A DNA stretch of 64,000 bases from Comamonas testosteroni (GCF_014076415.1 NZ_CP043568.1:5084001-5148000), one strand, 5' to 3'; counted from the stretch's first letter, positions 19,668-30,838 are shown. Numbers and translations are program-made. Notes: generated by a model from the sequence alone, not told the origin.

Positions 19668-20246
19668 TCAGGCAAAGATGCTTCGGGCTTCCGTGAATCG
19701 CTTGGCGAAGTACACATTGTCCATGCGTACCCGCTGCACCGTTCCGCCGCTGGACGGCGCGTGCACGAACTGTCCGTTGCCCACAAAAATTCCCATATGG
19801 GAATAGCGCCCGCCCAGGGTGTTGAAGAACACGAAGTCGCCGCGCATCAGATCGCGTCCATCCACCGGGTTGCTGGCCTGCGCCCATTGCGATGTGGTGC
19901 GGGGCAGGCGGATTTCCGTGATGCCCCCCACGGCCCACTGAATCAGACCGCTGCAGTCAAAACCGCCTTCAGGCGAGTTGCCGCCATAGGTGTAAGGCGT
20001 GTTGACCACCAGCATGGTGCGTGCCAGCAGCGACTCGCGCAGCTCAGCATCCAGACTCAGGGCATTGGCCGGGCGCGCGGAAGATCCGCCTTGCGCAGCA
20101 GGCCGGGGCCTGTCTTTGGTGGTGGAACACCCTGCCAGCACCGCAAGCAGCGAGCCCGCCAGCATCAGCGCGCAGCGGCGCTCCAGACATTGAGGCAGAG
20201 CTTGCCGCTGACCCGCCTCCACGAAAGTCCTGTCTTGTAGCTTCAT
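19668..20246 (-). CDS. NlpC/P60-family lipoprotein (cell-wall peptidase)
   Basis: 192-aa outer-envelope protein with a lipobox (SLLAVLAGC) after an N-terminal hydrophobic segment. The NlpC/P60 catalytic triad is visible: Cys in GGFDCSGLIQW, His in YSHMGIFVG, and a further His in QFVHAPSSGG. Such enzymes usually cut gamma-D-Glu-mDAP bonds in peptidoglycan stems. The ATG at 20246 is preferred over the longer frame at 20297; a later Met closer to the hydrophobic core is possible. Convergent with the upstream operon. Confidence 0.88.
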   Translation of the reverse strand: MKLQDRTFVEAGQRQALPQCLERRCALMLAGSLLAVLAGCSTTKDRPRPAAQGGSSARPANALSLDAELRESLLARTMLVVNTPYTYGGNSPEGGFDCSGLIQWAVGGITEIRLPRTTSQWAQASNPVDGRDLMRGDFVFFNTLGGRYSHMGIFVGNGQFVHAPSSGGTVQRVRMDNVYFAKRFTEARSIFA

Positions 20247-20440
20247 GGAAAGGCATGTTCTCAGAAAGCCGCCCAAACAGCCACCGTCTACCCACAATTA
20301 CTGCGCTTCTTTACAAAAAAGTGAGCTACTCTCGCTTGTCATGCCTTTGATTCAGATGCATTTCTCATCCAAATCCATAAACAACAAGCCAAGCAGCTCA
20401 CTTTTTAAACACCCTTAGAAACTGACACGCCCCAGGAAAG

Positions 20441-20531
20441 GGACAGCCAGCAAGCGCCGCCGCGCAGCGAGGCTGTCGTCCCCCTTGGGGGCGCCCGGCC
20501 AGGGGAAGCCGCGCAGCGGCTCAGGGGGGTG
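20441..20531 (-). repeat. 3'-end-associated repeat, copy A (after ffh)
   Basis: Read on the minus strand it starts CACCCCCCTGAGCCGCTG, continues with a G-rich GGGGGACGAC block, and ends with GCGGCGCTTGCTGG. It begins 9 nt after the ffh stop. Same family as copies at 30848, 43291, 50096, 53222, 55010, 55684 and 57738. Confidence 0.7.
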
Positions 20532-20539
20532 ATCAATTA

Positions 20540-21931
20540 TCAGAAAGGCAGCTTGGGCATGCCGCCGCCGCCCATCATGCCCTTCATGGCTTTCATGCCG
20601 CCCATCTTCTTCATCATCTTCATCAGACCGCCGCCCTTGAACTTCTTCATCATGGTCTGCATCTGCTCGAACTCCTTGAGCAGGCGGTTGACTTCCTGCA
20701 CCTGCACGCCGGCGCCGTCAGCAATACGCTTTTTGCGCGTGGCCTTGATCAGGGCGGGGTTCTTGCGCTCCTTGAAGGTCATGGAACAGATGATGCCTTC
20801 CTTGCGCTTGATCTCGCGCTCGGCCTTGTCCATATCGACCTGACCGGCCTTGCCGGCCAGCTCGGCGGGCAGCTTGTCCATCAGGGTCGAGAGACCGCCC
20901 ATCTGCTTCATCTGCTGCAGCTGGGCCAGAAAGTCGTTGAGGTCGAAGCCGTCACCGCTCTTGAGCTTCTCGGCCATCTTCTGCGCGGCTTCCATGTCCA
21001 CGCCCTTGGTGACCTGCTCGACCAGGGCCACGATGTCGCCCATGCCCAGCACGCGCTGTGCGTGGCGGTCGGCATCAAAGACTTCCAGGCCGTCGATCTT
21101 TTCCGAGACACCGGCAAACTTGATGGGCGCACCCGTGATCTGGCGCACCGACAGCGCCGCACCGCCGCGCGAATCGCCGTCGAGCTTGGTCAGCACGATT
21201 CCGGTCAGCGGCAGCGCTTCCTTGAAGGCCTTGGCGGTGTTGACCGCATCCTGACCCTGCATGGCATCGACCACGAACAGGGTTTCGACGGGTTTGAGCG
21301 TGGCGTGCAAATCCTTGATTTCGGCCATCAGCAGCTCGTCGATGGCCAGACGGCCGGCCGTATCCACCAGCAGCACATCGAAGAAATGCTTCTTGGCGTA
21401 ATCAATCGCGGCCACGGCGATATCGTGTGGCTTCTGGTCGGGCGTGGAGGGAAACCACTCGGCGCCAGCCTGGGCCGTCACGGTCTTGAGCTGCTCGATG
21501 GCCGCGGGGCGATACACGTCTCCCGAAACCGTGAGCACCTTTTTCTTGCGCTTTTCGATCAGATGCTTGGCCAGCTTGGCCGTGGTGGTGGTCTTGCCTG
21601 CGCCTTGCAGACCCGCCATCAGAATGACGGCGGGAGGCTGGGCATTGAGGTTGATGTCGGCCACGCCTTCGCCCATGGTCGCCGCCAACTCCTTGTTGAC
21701 GATGGACACCAGCACCTGGCCGGGCTGCAACGAGCTGATGACTTCCTGACCCAGTGCCTTTTCCTTGACGCGGGCAATGAAGTCGCGCACCACGGGCAGG
21801 GCCACGTCGGCCTCCAGCAAGGCCATGCGCACTTCGCGCAGCATGTCCTGCACATTGGACTCGGTGATGCGGGCCTGGCCGCGCATCTCTTTGACAAGGC
21901 GCGAGAGTTTATCGGTGAGTGCGGAGGCCAT
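20540..21931 (-). CDS. ffh: Signal recognition particle protein Ffh
   Basis: 463-aa SRP54 GTPase that binds signal sequences and 4.5S RNA and docks with FtsY. The N domain is followed by the G domain: G1 GLQGAGKTTTTAKLAKHL, G3 DTAGRLAIDE and G4 TKLDGDSRGG. The C-terminal M domain is methionine-rich and ends MKKMGGMKAMKGMMGGGGMPKLPF. The ATG at 21931 gives the family N-terminus MASALTDKLSRLVKEMRG; the frame stays open upstream but the extra 125 residues are not family sequence. Confidence 0.97.
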   Translation of the reverse strand: MASALTDKLSRLVKEMRGQARITESNVQDMLREVRMALLEADVALPVVRDFIARVKEKALGQEVISSLQPGQVLVSIVNKELAATMGEGVADINLNAQPPAVILMAGLQGAGKTTTTAKLAKHLIEKRKKKVLTVSGDVYRPAAIEQLKTVTAQAGAEWFPSTPDQKPHDIAVAAIDYAKKHFFDVLLVDTAGRLAIDELLMAEIKDLHATLKPVETLFVVDAMQGQDAVNTAKAFKEALPLTGIVLTKLDGDSRGGAALSVRQITGAPIKFAGVSEKIDGLEVFDADRHAQRVLGMGDIVALVEQVTKGVDMEAAQKMAEKLKSGDGFDLNDFLAQLQQMKQMGGLSTLMDKLPAELAGKAGQVDMDKAEREIKRKEGIICSMTFKERKNPALIKATRKKRIADGAGVQVQEVNRLLKEFEQMQTMMKKFKGGGLMKMMKKMGGMKAMKGMMGGGGMPKLPF

Positions 21932-22419
21932 AAGCAAAAAGCATTCGAAAGTTATGGATGGACGGAAGTCGTGCGCGAGCGCGCAGCACGACTCTCCGGG
22001 CAGCTTGCGGGCCCAGCTCAGGCGAGGCGAAGCTGCATGAACAGGCATTTTACCCGCTGCCCTTGATTGACGATGCCCCGCAGACTTGTCCGTGATCTGC
22101 CTCAGGCGTGCAAAGTCGCTCCGCTGTGCTCCACAGCGCCCTCGAAAGAAACCGGGCCGGCCCTGAATCTCGAGCAGAATCGAGCTACCCTGAGAGTCCT
22201 GACTCTTGGTGGAAGACTGGCCTGCGGGGCGGGAAGCCTGAAGGCATCGTCCGACCGGAGAAAATCCTTGAAGACCGGGCTCAAGAGCCGACGATCTGCC
22301 CTGCAAACGCTCAAACCCGCGCTCATGACCGGGTTCAGGCAGTGCTTTATACGCAAAATTGACGGACGGCAGCGGCCTGCAAAAGATGAGTGCGGGCCAG
22401 CGGCACTATCATAGAAAGC
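21932..22419. other. Intergenic region between ffh and ypjD-like gene
   Basis: About 490 bp separating divergently transcribed ffh and the CcsA/YpjD-like gene. Both promoters must lie here. I see no convincing ORF, RNA gene or repeat. Confidence 0.4.
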
Positions 22420-23226
22420 ATGCTCTCCCAACCGCTCACTGCAGCTGGCCCCATTGGCTGGATCCTGGCCATGGCAGCAGCCATTGCCTACGCCATTCCT
22501 GCACTTGCCACCCAGCGCCTGCAAGAAGCCGGTGCCCGTCGCTGCCTGCGCCTGGCCTGGGCACTGCATGCCCTGCTGCTGGGCTGGGGTTTGCTTGGCG
22601 AGCTGCCGCACTTCGGCTTTGCTCCCGCACTCTCGATCACTGCCTGGCTGGTGCTGACCGTCTATGTGGTGGAGCAGCAGCTCTACCCGCAGCTGCGCTC
22701 GCGCTGGCCGCTGTCCATCCTGGGAAGCGTGGCCGTGCTTCTGGCCGTGGTGTTCCCCGGTACACCGCTGCACGTCAACGCCTCGCCCTGGCTGCCTCTG
22801 CATCTGGCTCTGGGTATTGCTTCCTACGGCCTGTTTGCCGCAGCCGTCGTTCATGGCGCGCTGATGAGCCATGCCGAGCGGCAGATGCGCCAGGGCGGCG
22901 ACCATGACAGCGGACTGCCGCTGCTGACGCTGGAGCGGCTGACCTTCCGTTTTGTCGGAGCGGGCTTTGTGCTGCTGACCGCCACACTGGCCGCAGGCTG
23001 GCTGTTTGGCGAACAGCTCTATGGCAAGGCATGGGTGTGGAATCACAAATCCATTTTCTCCCTGCTGTCCTGGCTGGCATTTGCCGTGCTGCTGTTCGGC
23101 CGCAAGCGATTCGGCTGGCGCGGCCAAAGCGCCGTGCGAGTTCTTTATATCGGCGCCATCTTCTTGCTGCTGGCCTATGTCGGCTCGCGCTTTGTGATTG
23201 AAGTCCTGCTGGAGCGCGCAGCATGA
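22420..23226 (+). CDS. CcsA/YpjD-family inner-membrane protein
   Basis: 268-aa polytopic protein with about eight hydrophobic helices, of the cytochrome c assembly (CcsA/HemX/YpjD) family. The conserved region WLPLHLALGIASYGLFAAAVVHGALM and the later WNHKSIFSLLSWLAFAVLLFGRKRFGWRG are typical of YpjD, which is found next to ffh in many proteobacteria. Histidines in helices could handle haem, but YpjD function is not settled. The ATG at 22420 is used. The stop overlaps the next gene by 4 nt. Confidence 0.85.
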   Translation: MLSQPLTAAGPIGWILAMAAAIAYAIPALATQRLQEAGARRCLRLAWALHALLLGWGLLGELPHFGFAPALSITAWLVLTVYVVEQQLYPQLRSRWPLSILGSVAVLLAVVFPGTPLHVNASPWLPLHLALGIASYGLFAAAVVHGALMSHAERQMRQGGDHDSGLPLLTLERLTFRFVGAGFVLLTATLAAGWLFGEQLYGKAWVWNHKSIFSLLSWLAFAVLLFGRKRFGWRGQSAVRVLYIGAIFLLLAYVGSRFVIEVLLERAA

Positions 23227-23468
23227 AGTATTTGCTGGTCCTGCTGGTCGTGGTGGTGGCTGTCGGAATCTGGCGCAGCAAGCGCCGTGCAGAAGTGGCT
23301 GAACAGACCAGGCCTGCCAGTGTCCCCAAGCACGCACAGACCATGGTAGCTTGTGCTCACTGCGGCCTTCACCTGCCGCTGGCTGATGCCGTGAGCGACG
23401 CCTCGGGCAAGATCTTCTGCAGCGCGGAACACCGCCGCCTGGCCCAGCAAGACACTGAGCGCCACTGA
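23223..23468 (+). CDS. Small membrane-anchored PP0621-type protein
   Basis: 81 aa. An N-terminal hydrophobic segment (MKYLLVLLVVVVAVGIW) is followed by a linker and a two-cysteine motif CAHCGLHLP and a later Cys/His (FCSAEHRRLA), a small treble-clef or zinc-ribbon-like fold. Resembles the conserved PP0621 family found between ypjD and pilS. It overlaps the upstream gene by ATGA and lies 4 nt before pilS, so it is part of one operon. Function unknown. Confidence 0.8.
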   Translation: MKYLLVLLVVVVAVGIWRSKRRAEVAEQTRPASVPKHAQTMVACAHCGLHLPLADAVSDASGKIFCSAEHRRLAQQDTERH

Positions 23469-23472
23469 CCGC

Positions 23473-25278
23473 ATGGTGAACTCCGCCTCGCCCTGGCAGC
23501 ACACCGCCATCCCGCTGGATGCGGCCATCAGCCGGCGCGCAGACGCCAGCCTCAACGCCCCGTTCGTGCGCCTGTGGCAGGCTTTCCTCAGCGGCCGCGT
23601 GCTTCTGGCGCTGGCCCTGGTGCTGCTGCAGACACTGAATCTGCAGCTGCAGAACATCAGCTCCCCCCTGGCCTGGCTGATCTGCTTCACCTATCTGACG
23701 CTGACCGTCGTGCTGCGCCTGACTGCAGGACGTCATTTGCCGGCGCCTCGCGCAGCCCTGCAATGGCTGCCCGTGATCGGCGTCGACATTGCCGTGATCT
23801 TTCTGCTGCAGCTCTTTCAGGTCGGCTCGCTCAACTACACCGCGCTGCTGGCCATTCCCGTCCTGATCTCCTCGGCCCTGGGCGGACTGATGCTGGCCTT
23901 TGGCACCACGGCCAGCATCACGCTGCTGACGCTGGCCTACACCTTCTGGCAATACCATGGCGGCCTCAACGACGGCGCCCAGTCTTATTACCAGGCGGCT
24001 TTTTCCTGCGCCGGCTATTTCTGCGTGGCCTATCTCACGCACGAGCTGGCCAAGCGTGTCCGGCGCGAGCGCTCCCAGGCCCTGTTCAACCGCTTGCGCA
24101 CTCAGACCCAGGAGCAGGTCAACAGTCTGGTGATCAACCACTTCTCCGATGGCGTGCTGGTGGTCGACTCGAGCTTGCTGGTTCTGCAGGCAAACCCAGC
24201 TGCCTTGCAGCTGCTGGGCCTCGCCATGGATCACCCCCAGCCTTTTTCCCTGCAGGCCCACAGTTGGTGGGAGCCGCTGGCGCATTCAACACAAGCCAGC
24301 TTTGCCCATGCCCGCCCACTGTCCGCCACGATTCACCTGCAGGCTCATGAACGACACGGCGCCACGGGCATGCATGTGCGCACACGCATCACCGAAGTTT
24401 CGGCGCCCTATCTGGACGAGGGGCCACAGGCGCAAGCCAGCCATTCGCTTTGCGTCATGTTTCTTCACGACCTGCGCGAAATGGAAGCGCAGCTGCGCAC
24501 CGAAAAGCTGGCCTCCATGGGCCGTATGTCGGCTGCCGTAGCCCATGAAATACGCAACCCGCTCGCGGCCATCACCCAGGCCAATGCGCTGCTGGCCGAA
24601 GACCTGGCGAGCCAGCCCGGCCCCCAACAGCTATGCCGCATCGTGGGGCAGAATGCCGACCGACTGGCCCGCATCGCCGAAGAAATCCTCAACCTGGCGC
24701 GCGTGCAGCAGGGCACAGAAACCCATCAGGGCCAGTCGCTGCCGCTGGACACCCTGCTGGCCCAGATCAGCCATGAATGGCGCATACAGGCCACTCCGCC
24801 GCGCCAGCTTCTGCTGCGGCTCAATGCAACGGCCCGCCATATCCTGTTCGATGAAGAGCATCTGCGCCGCGTGCTGATCAACTTGCTGGACAATGCCCAG
24901 CGCCACCGCAGCCATGCCGACAATGAGGCGGGCCTGCAGCTGATCAGCGGCCACGGGCCCTTGAACGGTCGGATCCAGGGTCTCGCACCGCAGGACGACA
25001 CCTGCTGGTTCATGGTCTGGAGTGATGGGGCTCCGCTGGAGTCCAGCGTCGAGCGCCATCTGTTCGAGCCGTTCTTCTCCTCTCAAAGCCGCTCCAGCGG
25101 CCTCGGACTCTATATATGCCGCGAGCTGTGCCAGCGCTACGATGCCTCCATCAGCTATCAACGCCTGGCTCGCAAAACACCGCAAGGCGAGGTGAACGGC
25201 AATGCCTTTATCGTGACTCTGCGCAGCGGCCCTTCATCCCTCGCGAGCCACTCTCTGTTTGACTCGATCATGGTGTAA
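23473..25278 (+). CDS. pilS: Type IV pilus sensor histidine kinase PilS
   Basis: 601-aa membrane kinase. About six N-terminal helices (residues 30-190) are followed by a PAS-like domain (NHFSDGVLVVDSSLLVLQANPAALQLLG) and a dimerisation/phosphoacceptor domain with His358 in AVAHEIRNPLAAITQANALL. The HATPase shows N-box LINLLDNAQRHR, G1 WSDGAPL and G2 SSGLGLYIC. In Pseudomonas PilS phosphorylates PilR and monitors PilA in the membrane. It is followed directly by pilR. Confidence 0.93.
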   Translation: MVNSASPWQHTAIPLDAAISRRADASLNAPFVRLWQAFLSGRVLLALALVLLQTLNLQLQNISSPLAWLICFTYLTLTVVLRLTAGRHLPAPRAALQWLPVIGVDIAVIFLLQLFQVGSLNYTALLAIPVLISSALGGLMLAFGTTASITLLTLAYTFWQYHGGLNDGAQSYYQAAFSCAGYFCVAYLTHELAKRVRRERSQALFNRLRTQTQEQVNSLVINHFSDGVLVVDSSLLVLQANPAALQLLGLAMDHPQPFSLQAHSWWEPLAHSTQASFAHARPLSATIHLQAHERHGATGMHVRTRITEVSAPYLDEGPQAQASHSLCVMFLHDLREMEAQLRTEKLASMGRMSAAVAHEIRNPLAAITQANALLAEDLASQPGPQQLCRIVGQNADRLARIAEEILNLARVQQGTETHQGQSLPLDTLLAQISHEWRIQATPPRQLLLRLNATARHILFDEEHLRRVLINLLDNAQRHRSHADNEAGLQLISGHGPLNGRIQGLAPQDDTCWFMVWSDGAPLESSVERHLFEPFFSSQSRSSGLGLYICRELCQRYDASISYQRLARKTPQGEVNGNAFIVTLRSGPSSLASHSLFDSIMV

Positions 25279-25283
25279 GCCCA

Positions 25284-26784
<1,501 letters not shown>

Positions 26785-26792
<8 letters not shown>

Positions 26793-27423
26793 TCCCGCAC
26801 CCCATTCTCCATCCTTGCCGCTGCCACAGCAGCCCTGGCAGGCCGGCTGGTATGGTGCGGCGCGTCCGCTGAGATCTCCCAATTTCGGCCCTCGCCCCGT
26901 GGATGCGCAGATCGACCTCGTCGTCATCCACTCCATCAGCCTGCCTCCGGGCCAGTACGGTACAGGCGCGGTGCAGCAGCTGTTCACCAATCAGCTGGAC
27001 TGGGACGCCCACTCCTATTACCAGGGCATTCGCGGCCTCGAAGTCTCGTCACATTTCTTTATCACGCGTCAGGGCGAAATCTGGCAGTTCGTCAGCTGCG
27101 ACGACCGTGCCTGGCATGCCGGCGTGAGCCAGTGGCGCGGGCGCGAGCGCTGCAACGACGACTCCATCGGCATCGAACTCGAAGGCCTGGAAGGCCTGAG
27201 CTTTGAAGCTCCGCAGTACCAGGCCCTGCAGCAGCTTTGCATAGCCATTGCGGCGCAATATCCGGTGCGCTACATCGCCGGGCACGAGCACATCGCCCCC
27301 GGACGCAAGCAGGACCCCGGACCCGGTTTCGACTGGCAGTGGCTGCAGCAGCAGCTGGCCAGCGCAGGCAGCACCCGAAGCTGGAAATTCCCCCCCGGTC
27401 CGGCAGACTCAGGCACTGCCTGA
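26785..27423 (+). CDS. ampD: N-acetylmuramyl-L-alanine amidase AmpD
   Basis: 212-aa cytoplasmic zinc amidase that removes the peptide from 1,6-anhydroMurNAc during wall recycling. Zinc-ligand regions match AmpD: His in LVVIHSISLPPG, His in GHEHIAPGRKQDPGPGFDW, and the Asp of KQDPGP. WHAGVSQWRGRERCNDDSIGIELEG is characteristic. The length is about 25 aa above E. coli AmpD because of both tails. The start overlaps the pilR end by 8 nt. Confidence 0.93.
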
Positions 27424-27759
27424 AATCTTCATAGCATCTCCCGCCTTTCAGCCGTCGATTTCATACATATTCGTAGCTGAAATCTTGTACTGGCAGGCGC
27501 TATGTGCTCCTCATTTTGAGAATCCCAAGCATCCATCGTTGCGGGGCTTCGAAACGGCATGTCAATGGCGCGCGCGCAACAACTGTCGCCTGCATCAAAC
27601 ACGCAAATTTTTTACATATTTCCGGCCCGATCTGCCGCCGCGCGCAACCGCGCCACAGGCCTTTATTCATGCGGGATGAAGTCGTTTTTGCGGCTGTCAA
27701 GCGACGCTAGAAATGCCAGATTCAGTAGTTTCATCAGGTCGCTCGGATTTAAGCGCGAT
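27424..27759. other. Gene-free region upstream of nrdA
   Basis: About 330 bp between ampD and the NrdR boxes. It contains an AT-rich patch around 27605-27625 but no supported ORF or RNA gene. Confidence 0.4.
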
Positions 27760-27775
27760 ACACTACCGGTAGTGT
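27760..27775. promoter_or_regulatory. NrdR box 1
   Basis: ACACTACCGGTAGTGT is a perfect 16-bp palindrome matching the outer ACAC..GTGT of NrdR boxes. It is placed 31 bp from the second box, the phase seen at NrdR-controlled ribonucleotide reductase promoters. Confidence 0.8.
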
Positions 27776-27790
27776 TTTGAAGAGCCTCAG

Positions 27791-27806
27791 ACCCCATATC
27801 TAGTGT
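27791..27806. promoter_or_regulatory. NrdR box 2
   Basis: ACCCCATATCTAGTGT keeps the CnATAT core and TAGTGT half of the NrdR consensus (acaCwAtATaTwGtgt). It overlaps a plausible -10 (TATCTA or TAGTGT) downstream of TTGAAG at 27777-27782. Confidence 0.75.
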
Positions 27807-27928
27807 TTACAAGTTGTGCACACCCTGTGCAAACCATGTGTAAACCGAGGCGCCGAATCGTGTTTTTGATGGCCTGCCCACAGTGCAGGCCTTTGTCTGC
27901 CTATCCACATATTGACTCAGAGGAACTT

Positions 27929-30838
27929 ATGCAAGAAGCGTTGAACTCACTGCCTTCTGCCGCACCTGCCGGTGCAGCCAATTCTTCCTCCCCCAATGAC
28001 AGCTATCAGATCATCCGCCGCAGCGGCGATGTGGTGGCTTTCGCGCCCCAGAAGATTGCCGTGGCCCTGACCAAGGCATTCCTGGCTGTGCGCGGCGCGC
28101 AGGGCGCAGCGTCTGCCAGCGTGCGCGACACAGTCAACGAACTGACCGAAGGCGTGGTGCGCGCACTGGTGCGCTCGCGTCCCGATGGCGGCACCTTCCA
28201 TATTGAAGATGTGCAGGACCAGGTCGAGCTGGGCCTGATGCGCGCCGGTCATCAGGACGTGGCCCGCGCCTATGTGCTGTACCGCGAGCGCCGCAACCAG
28301 GAACGTGCCGAGCAGAAGAAGGCCGCCGAAGTGGCCGCCGCTGCCGCCGCCAAACCCGTGCTGCATGTGACCGACAACGGCCAGCGCGTGCCCCTGGACC
28401 AGGAGCGCCTGGAGGCTCTGATCGTCGCTTCCTGCCGCAATCTGAATGCCGACATCCAGTCCGCGCCCATCGTGGCCGAAACCCTGCGCAATCTGTACGA
28501 CGGCGTGCCTCTGGCCGAGGTCTACAAGGCATCCATCCTGGCCGCCCGTACGCTGATCGAAAAAGACCCTGACTACACCTACGTCACCGCCCGCCTGCTG
28601 CTGCACACCATCGTGCGCGAAGTCATGGGCCGCGACGTGCAGCCCGCAGAAATGCAGGCCGCCTATGCCGACTACTTCCCCGGCTTTGTGCAAAAAGGCG
28701 TGGACAACGAGCTGCTCAACCCCGAGCTGCTGAACTACGACCTGCCCCGTCTGGCCAAGGCCCTGAAGGCCGAGCGCGACGAGCAGTTCGACTACCTGGG
28801 TCTGCAGACCCTGTACGACCGCTACTTCCTGCACGTGCGCAAGACCCGCATCGAGCTGCCCCAGTCCTTCTTCATGCGCGTGGCCATGGGCCTGGCGCTG
28901 AACGAGCCCGACCGCAACGCCCGTGCCATCGAGTTCTACGAACTGCTGTCGTCCTTCGACTTCATGTCGTCCACCCCCACGCTGTTCAACAGCGGCACGC
29001 TGCGCTCGCAGCTGTCGTCCTGCTACCTGACCACCGTGCCCGACGACCTGGACGGCATCTACGAATCCATCAAGGAAAACGCTCTGCTGTCCAAGTTTGC
29101 CGGCGGCCTGGGCAATGACTGGACCCGTGTGCGTGCCCTGGGCTCGCGCATCAAGGGCACCAACGGCGAATCGCAAGGCGTGGTTCCCTTCCTCAAGGTG
29201 GTCAACGACACGGCCGTGGCCGTGAACCAGGGCGGCAAGCGCAAGGGCGCAGTCTGTACCTATCTGGAGTCCTGGCACCTGGACATCGAAGAGTTCCTGG
29301 AGCTGCGCAAGAACACCGGCGACGACCGCCGCCGCACCCACGACATGAACACGGCGAACTGGATTCCCGACCTGTTCATGAAGCGCGTGATGGAAAAAGG
29401 CCAGTGGACCCTGTTCTCGCCCGCTGACGCTCCCGATCTGCACGACCTGTACGGCGAAGCCTTCGAGAAGGCCTACACCGCCTATGAAGCCAAGGTCGAC
29501 AGCGGCGAGCTCAAGCTGTTCAAGCGCGTGCCTGCCGTGGATCTGTGGCGCAAGATGCTCTCGATGCTGTTCGAGACCGGCCATCCCTGGATCACCTTCA
29601 AGGACCCCTGCAACATCCGCTCGCCCCAGCAGCACGTGGGTGTGGTGCACTCGTCCAATCTGTGCACCGAGATCACGCTCAACACCAGCGACACCGAAAC
29701 CGCGGTCTGCAACCTGGGTTCCGTGAACCTGGTCCAGCACATCAAGGACGGCAAGATCGACCACGACAAGCTGCGCAAGACCGTGAACACGGCCATGCGC
29801 ATGCTGGACAACGTGATCGACATCAACTACTACGCCGTGCAAAAGGCCAAGGACTCCAATCTGCGCCACCGCCCCGTGGGCATGGGCCTGATGGGTTTCC
29901 AGGATGCGCTGTATGAAATGCGCACCGCCTACGCCAGCCAGGGCGCCGTCGAGTTCGCCGACGAGGCCATGGAAGCCATCTGCTACTACGCTTACTGGGC
30001 GTCGACCGAGCTGTCCAAGGAACGCGGCACCTACTCCACCTTCAAGGGATCGCTGTGGGATCAGGGCATCCTGCCCCCCGACACTCTGAAGCTGCTGGAA
30101 AAGGCCCGCGGCGGCTATGTGGAAGTGGATCGCTCCGCCAAGCTGGACTGGGACGCCCTGCGCGCCAAGATCGCCAAGGACGGCATGCGCAACTCCAACT
30201 GCGTGGCCATTGCCCCCACCGCCACCATCTCCAACATCGTGGGTGTGGATGCCTCGATCGAGCCTTCGTTCGGCAACCTGTCCGTGAAGTCCAATCTGTC
30301 GGGCGAATTCACCGTCATCAACCAGTACCTGGTGCGCGACCTCAAGCGTCTGGGCCTGTGGGACGACGTGATGGTCATGGACCTCAAGCATTTCGACGGC
30401 TCGCTGCGCGCCATCGACCGCGTGCCGCAAGAGATCAAGAACCTCTACGCCACCGCGTTCGAAGTCTCGCCCGAATGGCTGGTGGAAGCCGCCTCGCGCC
30501 GCCAGAAGTGGATCGACCAGGCCCAGAGCCTGAACATCTACATGGCCGGTGCATCGGGCAAGAAGCTGCACGACACCTATATGCTGGCCTGGCTGCGCGG
30601 TCTGAAGACCACCTACTACCTGCGCACCACCAGCGCGACCAATATCGAGAAGTCCACCGTGCAAAGTCGTGTGCTGAACGCCGTGTCCTCCGGCGCTCCT
30701 GCTGCTTCGGCTGCCCCCGCGGCCAAGCCTGCGGTGAGCGCACTGGAAGCCGCTGCCGCTGCTGCACGTGCCCAGGCACCCGCCACGGACATCAAGTTCT
30801 GCGCGATTGACGACCCTGGTTGCGAGGCTTGCCAGTAA
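27929..30838 (+). CDS. nrdA: Class I ribonucleotide reductase alpha subunit
   Basis: 969-aa catalytic subunit converting NDPs to dNDPs. The start is fixed by AGAGGA 5 nt before the ATG. Two ATP-cone regulatory modules appear, at about residues 25-115 (YQIIRRSGDVVAFAPQKIAVALTKAF) and 140-230 (VTDNGQRVPLDQERLEALIVASCRNL). The barrel shows SSCYLTTVPDDLDGI, NQGGKRKGAVCTYLESWHLDIEEFLELRKNTGD, CTEITLNTSDTETAVCNLGSVNL (active-site Cys/Asn/Glu region) and PTATISNIVGVDASIEPSFGN. The tail ends GCEACQ, with the redox cysteine pair. An Ala-rich linker precedes the tail. Likely repressed by NrdR-ATP/dATP. Confidence 0.96.
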   Translation: MQEALNSLPSAAPAGAANSSSPNDSYQIIRRSGDVVAFAPQKIAVALTKAFLAVRGAQGAASASVRDTVNELTEGVVRALVRSRPDGGTFHIEDVQDQVELGLMRAGHQDVARAYVLYRERRNQERAEQKKAAEVAAAAAAKPVLHVTDNGQRVPLDQERLEALIVASCRNLNADIQSAPIVAETLRNLYDGVPLAEVYKASILAARTLIEKDPDYTYVTARLLLHTIVREVMGRDVQPAEMQAAYADYFPGFVQKGVDNELLNPELLNYDLPRLAKALKAERDEQFDYLGLQTLYDRYFLHVRKTRIELPQSFFMRVAMGLALNEPDRNARAIEFYELLSSFDFMSSTPTLFNSGTLRSQLSSCYLTTVPDDLDGIYESIKENALLSKFAGGLGNDWTRVRALGSRIKGTNGESQGVVPFLKVVNDTAVAVNQGGKRKGAVCTYLESWHLDIEEFLELRKNTGDDRRRTHDMNTANWIPDLFMKRVMEKGQWTLFSPADAPDLHDLYGEAFEKAYTAYEAKVDSGELKLFKRVPAVDLWRKMLSMLFETGHPWITFKDPCNIRSPQQHVGVVHSSNLCTEITLNTSDTETAVCNLGSVNLVQHIKDGKIDHDKLRKTVNTAMRMLDNVIDINYYAVQKAKDSNLRHRPVGMGLMGFQDALYEMRTAYASQGAVEFADEAMEAICYYAYWASTELSKERGTYSTFKGSLWDQGILPPDTLKLLEKARGGYVEVDRSAKLDWDALRAKIAKDGMRNSNCVAIAPTATISNIVGVDASIEPSFGNLSVKSNLSGEFTVINQYLVRDLKRLGLWDDVMVMDLKHFDGSLRAIDRVPQEIKNLYATAFEVSPEWLVEAASRRQKWIDQAQSLNIYMAGASGKKLHDTYMLAWLRGLKTTYYLRTTSATNIEKSTVQSRVLNAVSSGAPAASAAPAAKPAVSALEAAAAAARAQAPATDIKFCAIDDPGCEACQ

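Noticed and set aside
21932..22306. N-terminal extension of ffh by 125 codons
   Set aside because: Ffh begins MASALTDKLSRLVKEMRG in the family; upstream residues are unrelated.
22067..22414. Plus-strand ORFs in the ffh/ypjD-like spacer
   Set aside because: Several overlapping frames are open by GC bias; none has a ribosome site or family pattern.
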